A stretch of 5,621 nt of DNA from Gemmataceae bacterium (GTDB lineage: Bacteria > Planctomycetota > Planctomycetia > Gemmatales > Gemmataceae): contig SIAL01000245.1 of the NCBI GenBank assembly GCA_009691815.1, forward strand, positions 1-5,621, written 5' to 3'. Positions 1 to 5,076 of the stretch are shown here, piece by piece (position 1 is the stretch's first letter; every line of letters starts with the position of its first letter). Made by a program: the position numbers and the translations under genes. The notes under the pieces were generated by a model. It saw only the letters and a program-made list of their open reading frames with translations, searched no databases and was not told the DNA's origin.

Positions 1-74
1 TAAACCAAGGCGATTGCCACCACGGTTCCAAAGGTTCGCATCGATTCTGATTGCCGATTCATTGCCATTTCCAT
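1..74 (-). CDS. N-terminus of a possible membrane or secreted protein (partial, cut by the left edge)
   Basis: An ATG at 74-72 opens a frame of 24 complete codons that runs off the window: MEMAMNRQSESM, then a hydrophobic stretch RTFGTVVAIALV. A polar, Arg-containing head followed by a hydrophobic run looks like the start of a signal peptide or signal anchor. A Shine-Dalgarno-like GAGGA lies just upstream (84-80 region, minus strand). Its spacing is about 3 bases to the ATG at 74 but about 9 bases to the in-frame ATG at 68, so 68 may be the true start. The gene follows the Hsp70 gene on the same strand after a 95-base gap. The last two bases in the window (TA) could be a Tyr codon or a stop, so a very short ORF cannot be excluded. 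Product unknown. Confidence 0.4.
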   Translation of the reverse strand, partial: MEMAMNRQSESMRTFGTVVAIALV

Positions 75-92
75 GTATCCTCAGTCATCATA

Positions 93-122
93 ATAATACT
101 ACTTATTTCGGCCAAAAAGCAA
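93..122 (-). promoter_or_regulatory. Possible sigma70-type promoter for the left-edge gene
   Basis: On the minus strand, TTGCTT (122-117) is followed after 18 bases by TATTAT (98-93), an acceptable -35/-10 pair in an AT-rich patch of an otherwise GC-richer sequence. It lies 19 bases upstream of the ATG at 74. If real, the left-edge gene has its own start of transcription rather than depending only on the Hsp70 transcript. AT-rich gaps often give chance matches, so this is weak. Confidence 0.25.
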
Positions 123-169
123 ACCCCAAACGGACTTGGTAAAAATTATCCCGCCATCGGTATCAAGAT

Positions 170-2002
170 TTAGGCCCCCTCCCGTGTGCGAAATTCCAAC
201 CGCCATTGCCTACTGACATCGGTGGAATGGCACCACAATTCCAAAGTGCCCAATTCCGTCAAAACCGACTTTAGCCGAACGGGGACGATCTCTTCGTTTG
301 ACCCGGTAAGGGTCGTTTCAAGAGACGGAAGTTCTTCCAGATCGTCCGGGGGTGGGTCAAGCCAAACCCCGACCAGGTCTTCCCGTCGTTGGTTTGACCC
401 GAAAAAGCGAAAATCCGCCCGTTCCCCCACCAAAAGGCCCAGTTCCACCCCCGGGATTTCCACCGAGGTGCCCTCCTCCATGCCATGGGACACAACACAA
501 AGGGCTTTGATGGGTGGAGTGGCTCCGGGAACCGCCGGGGCCGGGATTTCTACCCCGAGGTAATATGACCGCGCCGAACCCCCGCGAATCCTTAATCCCT
601 TGCCCCGCTTGGCAAGGCCCTGAACCACCGCGCCCCGAGCCACCGAAAGATCCAGATCATCATGAATCAAAATTTTGGCCGGTTTAAGAGATTGGGCCTG
701 ACGCCAATCATTCAACTGTTCAATGAGGCGCACCCGAACGCAATTGGCCTTTAACATGCCCCCGTTAAACAGAATCGCTGTGGGTAGGGTGCCTGATTTC
801 CCCAGTTCCAAAAGTTTTTCGGCAATCAATGAGGCGTTTCTACGCAGAAATTGAGCCATGTGACGGGTAATGGCGGGATCGCTTGCAAAGGGCAATCCCA
901 TTTCCAAAAGGCCAAAACTTTTCGCCCGTTGAAGAGGGGCCTCCAAGGGGATTTTGGGGAAAAAGCCTTCGAGAATCGTATGCCTAACCTGATCCTGTTC
1001 AAGGTTTTCCTTGAGGGTCCCGGCCATTAAACGACTTCCTCGACCCAAAACCCTAACCTCGAAAGATTCCGGCGGGTTCTCCCCCAAAAGAACTTCTTTT
1101 GCTTGCCGACAACCCGCCAAAAGCATGAGCATTTGAGCAGGGTCCAGCTTATTTCCCTTGGCCTCAAAGTTCTTCGCGGCCAAATGGGTCAGGGCCCAAT
1201 CCATATTGTCGCCACCCAAAAGGATGTGGTCGCCCACCGCCACCCGTTGTAGGTCAAGGTTTCCTTCGGATTGCCCCACCAGGATAAGGGAAAAGTCGGT
1301 GGTTCCCCCCCCAATGTCACAAACCAAAACCACATCACCCACCTCGGTTTCTTTGCGCCAAGAATCGCCTCGGCTTTGGATCCAAGAATAAAAAGCGCTT
1401 TGGGGTTCTTCAAATAACTGGGCTTTTGCAAGGCCGGCTTTGTGGGCCGCTTCTATCGTCAATTCCCGGGCCGCCGGGTCGAAACTGGCCGGGACCGTTA
1501 GAACGATTTCCTGCGAACTCAACGGTTCATCCGGGTGGTTTTGATTCCAAACATGAACCAACTCACCAAGGTATTGGGCACACGCATCCAGCGGCGAAAT
1601 CATCCTCGACCCGGCCGGTGCCTTCCATGGAAGGATGGGGGCCCGCCGATCGACCCCATGATGAGACAACCAACTTTTCGCCGAAACCACTTGCCGAACG
1701 GGCACCTTAAAACCCTGTTGCCGAGCCAGTTCACCCAACACCGTTTCCCGGTTGACCGCCCAAGGGAGGTCCAAACTTCCCGCAGGAAACTCCCCCTCCG
1801 CCGCCAAATACAGAAACGAGGGCAACACCGACAACGCTTCTACCTGAGAAGGTTGAACCAACTGGGGTATCTTTAGGTCCTGAACCACCGGGGTTTCATT
1901 ACTTAAGGTGTCCGCGAATGCCAAGGCACTGTTTGTTGTGCCAAGGTCGATCCCGACCACAAAGCGGGATGGGGACGAATGTTTTGGATCCAAATCAGAC
2001 AA
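170..2002 (-). CDS. Hsp70-family (DnaK-like) ATPase with a non-canonical C-terminal domain, paired with DUF2760
   Basis: A 610-residue member of the Hsp70/actin-like ATPase superfamily. The nucleotide-binding domain is complete: phosphate-1 loop GIDLGTTNSALAF at residues 17-29, VLTVPASFDPAARE (167-180), LFEEPQSAF (196-204, matching the LINEPTAA region of DnaK), phosphate-2 DIGGGTTDF (229-237), GGDNMD (263-268) and the adenosine loop LFNGGMLKAN (411-420), with connect-2 near VARGAVVQG (454-462). ATP binding and hydrolysis are therefore expected. After about residue 470 the sequence does not resemble the usual DnaK peptide-binding beta-sandwich, helical lid or EEVD-type tail; it is about 140 residues of a different type (SYYLGVEIPAPAVPG, then a Glu-rich stretch near 555-572). 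Client binding may thus differ from DnaK. The start is TTG at 2002: an in-frame TAG lies upstream and an SD-like GAGGTGG sits 3 bases before it. The second TTG (codon 4) is less well placed. The gene overlaps the upstream DUF2760 gene by 8 bases, implying translational coupling. I recall this pairing from many bacterial genomes, often with a second Hsp70; none follows here. Probably cytoplasmic, with no signal peptide. Confidence 0.93.
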   Translation of the reverse strand: MSDLDPKHSSPSRFVVGIDLGTTNSALAFADTLSNETPVVQDLKIPQLVQPSQVEALSVLPSFLYLAAEGEFPAGSLDLPWAVNRETVLGELARQQGFKVPVRQVVSAKSWLSHHGVDRRAPILPWKAPAGSRMISPLDACAQYLGELVHVWNQNHPDEPLSSQEIVLTVPASFDPAARELTIEAAHKAGLAKAQLFEEPQSAFYSWIQSRGDSWRKETEVGDVVLVCDIGGGTTDFSLILVGQSEGNLDLQRVAVGDHILLGGDNMDWALTHLAAKNFEAKGNKLDPAQMLMLLAGCRQAKEVLLGENPPESFEVRVLGRGSRLMAGTLKENLEQDQVRHTILEGFFPKIPLEAPLQRAKSFGLLEMGLPFASDPAITRHMAQFLRRNASLIAEKLLELGKSGTLPTAILFNGGMLKANCVRVRLIEQLNDWRQAQSLKPAKILIHDDLDLSVARGAVVQGLAKRGKGLRIRGGSARSYYLGVEIPAPAVPGATPPIKALCVVSHGMEEGTSVEIPGVELGLLVGERADFRFFGSNQRREDLVGVWLDPPPDDLEELPSLETTLTGSNEEIVPVRLKSVLTELGTLELWCHSTDVSRQWRLEFRTREGA

Positions 2003-2570
2003 CTTCCACCTCGACCGGCGCTAGGATCAGCCCATCGTCTCCCATGGCCAGCGGCGGAAGGTTCATGGAAATGGCTTTCCAACCCCGATGGCGCACCACC
2101 CCCTTATAGGGTGCCCGAGGCGGGACATTTCCGGTAATGCTGTATTCTGTGGGATTGTAGCCTTGGGGAACTTCCAAAAGGGTGCCCTCGATTTCATCCA
2201 CCAATGGCGCCACGGTCAAGTATTTCCCCAGGGCAATCCTTGCCTTAGGCTGAATATCCCGAACCGCCGCGGCAATCGTGGCATCCTCTACACCCTTGAT
2301 ATTCTCCAATAAAAAGTCTAAAAGCTTGGCGTCTCTCTGTAGCATTCCAAGCAACCGCAGTTGGGGGCCATAATGTGCATTGGGAGATGAGGAGACTTTT
2401 TCGGCTTCCACAAAGTCTTGCCCTTTTAACATCATTAGTGCAACTCGCCTTGTTTCAAATATCCTCCCAAACGAACCTTTTGTCATGATCAGGAGGATCA
2501 CCGTTTTAAGGAAAACCATCAAGCCTATGCCAAGGGCGGCGCCCAATAAGGTATCACTGTTCAACTCCAT
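1995..2570 (-). CDS. DUF2760 domain protein with an N-terminal membrane segment
   Basis: A 191-residue protein. Residues about 8-29 (LLGAALGIGLMVFLKTVILL and onward) form one strongly hydrophobic segment followed by a Lys/Arg-containing stretch (KGSFGRIFETRR), which predicts a single-pass inner-membrane protein with a cytoplasmic C-terminal domain. From about residue 67 the sequence matches what I know of DUF2760: LRLLGMLQRDAKLLDFLLEN (71-90), AAVRDIQPKARIALGKY (101-117), SITGNVPPRAPYKGVVRHRG (144-163), and an ending with LPPLAMGDDG and LAPVEVE. The family has no established biochemical function. It is typically encoded directly before an atypical Hsp70, as here, where the two reading frames overlap by 8 bases. 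A reasonable inference is that this protein anchors or regulates that Hsp70 at the membrane. The start at 2570 is supported by GGAGGGAG seven bases upstream. Confidence 0.9.
   Translation of the reverse strand: MELNSDTLLGAALGIGLMVFLKTVILLIMTKGSFGRIFETRRVALMMLKGQDFVEAEKVSSSPNAHYGPQLRLLGMLQRDAKLLDFLLENIKGVEDATIAAAVRDIQPKARIALGKYLTVAPLVDEIEGTLLEVPQGYNPTEYSITGNVPPRAPYKGVVRHRGWKAISMNLPPLAMGDDGLILAPVEVEVV
2006..2012 (-). promoter_or_regulatory. Shine-Dalgarno inside the DUF2760 gene that fixes the TTG start of the Hsp70 gene
   Basis: The last codons of the DUF2760 gene spell GAGGTGG on the minus strand, 3 bases before the TTG at 2002-2000. There is no ATG in this frame between the upstream in-frame TAG and the phosphate-1 loop, so this site together with the 8-base overlap is the main reason to accept a TTG start. 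Ribosomes finishing DUF2760 at TGA (1997-1995) would be in place to restart here. Confidence 0.55.
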
Positions 2571-2577
2571 GGTTTAG

Positions 2578-2585
2578 CTCCCTCC
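2578..2585 (-). promoter_or_regulatory. Strong ribosome binding site of the DUF2760 gene
   Basis: GGAGGGAG on the minus strand ends 7 bases before the ATG at 2570, close to ideal spacing. It is the best Shine-Dalgarno in the window and supports 2570 as the first codon of the two-gene minus-strand unit. Confidence 0.65.
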
Positions 2586-2599
2586 GTTTCTTTGGGCTT

Positions 2600-2605
2600 A
2601 TTCTA
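2600..2605 (-). promoter_or_regulatory. Possible -10 element for the DUF2760-Hsp70 unit
   Basis: TAGAAT on the minus strand matches TATAAT in five of six positions and lies about 30 bases upstream of the DUF2760 ATG, allowing a short leader of roughly 20-25 bases. No convincing -35 box is seen; TTCCTT is present at a 16-base spacer. Low confidence, offered because this gap must carry the promoter of the minus-strand unit. Confidence 0.22.
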
Positions 2606-2682
2606 AGGATCCCGGTGCCCAAAGGAACCTGCCGAACCGTTCAGGCCCATAGGGTTTTCGATTCCACCAGTTTTCCTATCCA

Positions 2683-2694
2683 GGACAAGAGTCC
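2683..2694. repeat. Small inverted repeat in the divergent intergenic region
   Basis: GGAC-AAGA-GTCC lies 34 bases before the reductase start codon, in the 157-base gap between two divergent genes (2571-2727). Such a position suits an operator, but a 4-bp arm is short enough to occur by chance. No clear sigma70 promoter for the plus-strand operon could be picked out in this gap, and apart from the sites listed here I see no gene or RNA in it. Confidence 0.15.
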
Positions 2695-2727
2695 CTAGCA
2701 ATAGTGTAGAACGACCACGGAGGCCTC

Positions 2728-3477
2728 ATGCAACCCCAGGTTCTCATACTCGGTGCCGGACGAAAACGAATTGGCTACCATGTTGCCCGTTTTCTGGCTC
2801 AAAAAGGGTACCGCACCTTGATGCACTATCGAACCGATCATCCCGAAAGATCCGAAATGGATTCCGAACTCAAATCCATGGGAGCGAACCCGGTTTGGTT
2901 TCAGGCGGACCTTTCCAGCGAGACCCAAGTAAAGGCCCTGTTTAATTCTCTTATTGAACACACAGGCCGGTTGGACGCCTTGGTCCATGCGGCGGGCCTT
3001 TGGAAGCCGATTCCTTGGCGAGAAACCCGTGCAAAAGACATTGAAGACCATTTTCGCGCCAACACCCTTGGGCTGTTGCTGCCGGTGATTGAAGCGGCCA
3101 AACGGATGGTTTCCCAACCCGAGGGCGGGGCCATTACCCTTTTGGGGGATTGGGCCGTTTCCCGCCCATACCGCCAATATTTGGCCTATTTTGCCTCAAA
3201 AGGTGCCATCCCTACTCTGACTCGGGCCTTGGCGGTGGAACTGGGAACCGAAAATCCCAAGGTCCGGGTGAATTGTGTCGAACCTGGCCCGGCCATGCTT
3301 CCCGAATCGCTATCCAAGTCCGACAAAGAAGAAGCCATCGCCGCCACCCTAGTTCAAAGGGAAGGGTCACCGGAAAATGTGGCCCAAGCAGTTTGGTCTT
3401 TCATCGACAATTCCTTTATCACCGGAACCTGTCTTACGGTGGATGGGGGCAGGTCGGTTTGGGCAGGGGGAAAATAG
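2728..3477 (+). CDS. Short-chain dehydrogenase/reductase with a pteridine-reductase (PTR1/FolM)-type active site
   Basis: A 249-residue classical-length SDR, a Rossmann-fold NAD(P)H-dependent oxidoreductase. The cofactor loop is GAGRKRIG (9-16), with the Arg in the TGxxxRxG form typical of pteridine reductases. It is followed by HYRTDHPE (33-40), close to the HYR/YRTHYP region of FolM and PTR1, which favours NADPH. HAAG (87-90) replaces NNAG. The catalytic Tyr-Lys pair is YFASK (Tyr154, Lys158). The usual catalytic Ser is absent: Asp141 in LLGDWAV lies exactly 13 residues before Tyr154, as in PTR1 (Asp181/Tyr194). The C-terminus FITGTCLTVDGGRSVW (230-245) is the standard SDR ending. The likely activity is reduction of a dihydropterin or a related small molecule; the actual substrate is not shown, and a generic SDR remains possible. 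The start is fixed by a TAG in frame at 2707-2709 and GGAGG four bases before the ATG, a rather short spacing. First gene of a plus-strand operon; the next gene begins one base after its stop. Confidence 0.88.
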   Translation: MQPQVLILGAGRKRIGYHVARFLAQKGYRTLMHYRTDHPERSEMDSELKSMGANPVWFQADLSSETQVKALFNSLIEHTGRLDALVHAAGLWKPIPWRETRAKDIEDHFRANTLGLLLPVIEAAKRMVSQPEGGAITLLGDWAVSRPYRQYLAYFASKGAIPTLTRALAVELGTENPKVRVNCVEPGPAMLPESLSKSDKEEAIAATLVQREGSPENVAQAVWSFIDNSFITGTCLTVDGGRSVWAGGK

Positions 3478-3478
3478 G

Positions 3479-4423
3479 GTGCCTTCCACAACCGATGCAG
3501 AATGGTTAACCCGTGCCCAAAATTTGAGTTGGACACGGCCCCTTGTCCCGTATCCCCATTGGCGATTCAACGCCGATTGGGAAAACCAGCAATCGAACAT
3601 TCCTCTCCGAAGGGAAATTTGGGAGCATTTCCGGGATCAGGGCCGCTTTCTCCCAGTGGATGTGCCATGGCATTATGAAACACTTTTGCGTGTTGTTTTA
3701 TCCAACGATGTCAGCCAACAGTTGTATATCGCCGGCTGTTTGGAACCAAACGAGATGGCTTTTGTGGATACTTTTCTCAAACCGGGCATGAAGGCGGTGG
3801 ATATCGGCGCCAATGAAGGGTGCTACAGCGTCCTCTTTGCCGCCAAGGTCGGTCCACTAGGAAAAGTTTGGTCCTTTGAACCTTCACCACGCGAATTTGC
3901 CATCCTTAAATCCAATTCCATCAACAACCCGGCACTAAACATCTCTCTTTTTCCGCTGGCTCTTGGCAATAAAAACCGGACCGTTTTTCTTCGGGTTGCC
4001 GAAGGCGTTCACGCCGGACAAAATACCTTGGGAAATTTCTCCTATCCCATCAACGAACTGGATCCCGTTGGGGTTTCCATGCGCCGTCTTGACGATTTGA
4101 TGTTGGAAGAAAATCCCGATCGGATCGACCTGATCAAGTTAGATGTCGAAGGCGCCGAGGCTTTGGTCCTTGAGGGGGCTCAAAAGACCTTGGAAAAATA
4201 CCGACCCGTGGTGATGATGGAGGTTTTGGAAACGGCCCTTGCGGCGATGGGGTCCAGCACCATAAGGCTCCTTAACCAATTCCGGGGTTGGGGCTACAAG
4301 GTCGCTTTTTTCGATCCGGGCACAGCCAAGCCACGGTTGGCAACCGATGGGACCGTCCTATTATCGGAAAATATCTTGTTCTTTCCCGAGGAAATGGATG
4401 TACAACCTTGGATTTTTGGGTAG
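3479..4423 (+). CDS. FkbM-family SAM-dependent methyltransferase
   Basis: A 314-residue class I methyltransferase of the FkbM type, whose members typically O-methylate sugars, glycolipids or polyketides. The SAM site is AVDIGANEGCYSVLFAAK (106-123) with VGPLGKVWSFEPSPREFAIL after it, where the Glu in FEPSP (133-137) should bind the ribose of SAM. The second family block is IDLIKLDVEGAEALVLEGA (216-234), with MMEVLE (246-251) after it. The first 90 residues (Trp- and aromatic-rich, for example TRPLVPYPHWRFNADW) are not part of the core fold and could shape the acceptor site. I chose GTG at 3479 because AGGGGGA sits 7 bases upstream and the start falls one base after the reductase stop. The ATG at 3377 in the same frame would overlap the reductase by about 100 bases and add 34 residues of low-quality sequence. 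No signal peptide or membrane segment, so cytoplasmic. The acceptor substrate is unknown. Confidence 0.9.
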   Translation: MPSTTDAEWLTRAQNLSWTRPLVPYPHWRFNADWENQQSNIPLRREIWEHFRDQGRFLPVDVPWHYETLLRVVLSNDVSQQLYIAGCLEPNEMAFVDTFLKPGMKAVDIGANEGCYSVLFAAKVGPLGKVWSFEPSPREFAILKSNSINNPALNISLFPLALGNKNRTVFLRVAEGVHAGQNTLGNFSYPINELDPVGVSMRRLDDLMLEENPDRIDLIKLDVEGAEALVLEGAQKTLEKYRPVVMMEVLETALAAMGSSTIRLLNQFRGWGYKVAFFDPGTAKPRLATDGTVLLSENILFFPEEMDVQPWIFG

Positions 4424-4447
4424 GTTGTAAACAAAAGGAAGGCGATT

Positions 4448-4804
4448 ATGAGTGATCAAGAAAATGCCCGCCAACTTGCCAACCTCCAACTCCCCTTTTT
4501 GGTGACCGATACAGAGCATTTGCGCCGCGAAGAGGAGCATTGGCACAACAACCAACAAGCATTACAATGGGAATCCCAATTGCCGGGACTTTTCCCAGAC
4601 CTTGTCCCCAATCCAACTCCCCCGGACGGCTCCTTGATGGACGCGGCGACCGTCTATTTCGGCGCAGCAACCCTTCTTAGCCCCCTCATCGAAGATGCGG
4701 CGGCAAAGCACCTTTCCCGCCGCAAGGAAAAGGAAATCAAAGTGGGGGAACCTTTCGTGGAACCGGCAACCGGGGAACCCGTTCAACCCGATTTTGAATC
4801 CTAG
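4448..4804 (+). CDS. Hypothetical 118-residue protein, third gene of the reductase-methyltransferase operon
   Basis: I do not recognise this protein. It starts at ATG 4448 with GGAAGG five bases upstream, 24 bases after the methyltransferase stop, so it is probably on the same transcript. The sequence has a polar, charged N-terminal helix-like part (residues 1-43, with EHLRREEEHWHNNQQALQWE at about 23-42), a Pro-rich turn (GLFPDLVPNPTPPDG, 47-61), a moderately hydrophobic helix (SLMDAATVYFGAATLLSPLI, 62-81, too weak for a confident membrane segment), a basic patch (KHLSRRKEKEIK, 87-98) and an acidic, Pro-rich tail (GEPFVEPATGEPVQPDFES). There are no cysteines, no catalytic motif and no signal peptide. 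Conserved spacing and a good ribosome site argue that it is a real gene. A small accessory or scaffold protein is possible, but no function can be assigned. Confidence 0.7.
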   Translation: MSDQENARQLANLQLPFLVTDTEHLRREEEHWHNNQQALQWESQLPGLFPDLVPNPTPPDGSLMDAATVYFGAATLLSPLIEDAAAKHLSRRKEKEIKVGEPFVEPATGEPVQPDFES

Positions 4805-4852
4805 TTTGGTAGGGTTTGCTATCTGTTTTTTCGGAAAATAAGCCCAAGCGAA

Positions 4853-4880
4853 TGGAATCTTTCCAAATTTCCGAGGAAAG
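4853..4880. repeat. Overlapping alternative hairpins after the hypothetical gene
   Basis: TGGAA-TCT-TTCCA (4853-4865) is a perfect 5-bp hairpin. The strand CTTTCC (4859-4864) can instead pair with GGAAAG (4875-4880), and TTTCC (4868-4872) with GGAAA (4875-4879). These pairings exclude each other. There is no T-run behind them, so they are not an ordinary intrinsic terminator of the plus-strand operon. Confidence 0.4.
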
Positions 4881-4896
4881 GTACCATTAGACCAAC

Positions 4897-4924
4897 AGCG
4901 AGGCTTGCTATGGGCGAAATCCCA
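4897..4924. repeat. Two adjacent short hairpins
   Basis: AGCGA-GGC-TTGCT (4897-4909; five pairs, one a G-T wobble, with a 3-base loop) is followed one base later by TGGG-CGAAAT-CCCA (4911-4924; four pairs). Individually they are weak; they are recorded because they begin an unbroken series of stems running to 4968. Confidence 0.3.
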
Positions 4925-4951
4925 CGGATTCGTAGTGTTTACTACGAACCG
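4925..4951. repeat. Perfect 8-bp hairpin with a 4-base loop
   Basis: TTCGTAGT (4929-4936) and ACTACGAA (4941-4948) are perfect complements around the loop GTTT. If A4928 bulges out, CGG (4925-4927) can also pair with CCG (4949-4951), giving an 11-bp stem. No T-run follows on either strand. The outer pairs compete with the next stem, which uses the same 4948-4951 bases. Confidence 0.6.
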
Positions 4952-4968
4952 GACGCGGGAGCGACGGT
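4948..4968. repeat. GC-rich hairpin capped by a GNRA-type tetraloop
   Basis: ACCG (4948-4951) pairs with CGGT (4965-4968), and after a small GA/A internal loop CGC (4954-4956) pairs with GCG (4961-4963) around GGGA, a tetraloop of the stable GNRA class if transcribed in this direction. Such 'GACGCGxxAGCGA' cores resemble a repeat I associate with planctomycete intergenic DNA; that is recollection and was not checked. Confidence 0.45.
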
Positions 4969-4991
4969 CAAATAGGGTACTGGGAAAATGC

Positions 4992-5001
4992 CTAGGCCTA
5001 G
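4992..5001. repeat. 10-bp perfect palindrome
   Basis: CTAGGCCTAG is fully self-complementary. Without a loop it forms a poor hairpin, but it could be a dimer-binding site or the centre of a repeat element. The rare tetranucleotide CTAG appears twice within it. Confidence 0.4.
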
Positions 5002-5002
5002 A

Positions 5003-5042
5003 TCAAGAATAGTCGTAGGCACACTCCGTGTGCCGTTCTTGA
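5003..5042. repeat. Nested inverted repeat with a 7-bp perfect core hairpin (planctomycete-like palindromic repeat)
   Basis: The core GGCACAC-TCC-GTGTGCC (5018-5034) is a perfect 7-bp stem with a 3-base loop. Around it, TCAAGAA (5003-5009) and TTCTTGA (5036-5042) form a second perfect 7-bp pair, separated from the core by 8 bases on the left and 1 on the right. Fourteen base pairs in 40 bases are unlikely by chance. The core (on the minus strand GGCACACGGAGTGTGCC followed by TACGACTA) looks like a short palindrome I recall as repeated in planctomycete intergenic regions. No T-run follows it, so a repetitive extragenic palindrome or RNA 3'-end stabiliser fits better than a classical terminator. 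Confidence 0.65.
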
Positions 5043-5076
5043 AAATGCCCCATAAAGATTATCTGCTTTATAGGGC
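5041..5076 (-). terminator. Probable terminator of the FG-GAP-like gene
   Basis: Read on the minus strand, GCCCTATAAAG (5076-5066) pairs with CTTTATGGGGC (5057-5047) in ten of eleven positions around an 8-base loop, followed directly by ATTTTC (5046-5041). A stable stem with a short T-run, 18 bases past the stop codon at 5094, fits a rho-independent terminator of modest strength. The AT-rich inner half of the stem and the short T-run weaken the case. Confidence 0.5.

Larger units (their letters stand above)
4984..5049. repeat. Pair of 9-bp direct repeats, GAAAATGCC
   Basis: GAAAATGCC occurs at 4984-4992 and again at 5041-5049, 57 bases apart. They flank the palindrome and the nested hairpin. 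On the minus strand each reads GGCATTTTC and each follows an inverted repeat. They could be a short duplication of a stem-plus-tail module or target-site-like flanks of a small inserted element. Confidence 0.35.

Noticed and set aside
123..169. Intrinsic terminator after the Hsp70 gene
   Set aside because: GATACCGATGGCGGGATAATTTTT on the minus strand has a T-run, but the stem before it pairs poorly, so I did not call it.
186..1876. Several plus-strand open frames opposite the Hsp70 gene (for example 186-563, 1426-1710, 1535-1876)
   Set aside because: Their translations are rich in Arg, Pro and Ser with no recognisable motif, and the opposite strand encodes a complete conserved ATPase.
2695..3177. 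160-codon open frame on the minus strand opposite the reductase
   Set aside because: It has no domain resemblance and lies entirely antisense to a well-supported SDR; it is a by-product of the codon use of that gene.
3377..3478. Longer version of the FkbM methyltransferase starting at the ATG at 3377
   Set aside because: It would overlap about 100 bases of the reductase, the added 34 residues lie antiphase to a conserved SDR C-terminus, and the GTG at 3479 has a well-spaced ribosome site one base after the reductase stop.
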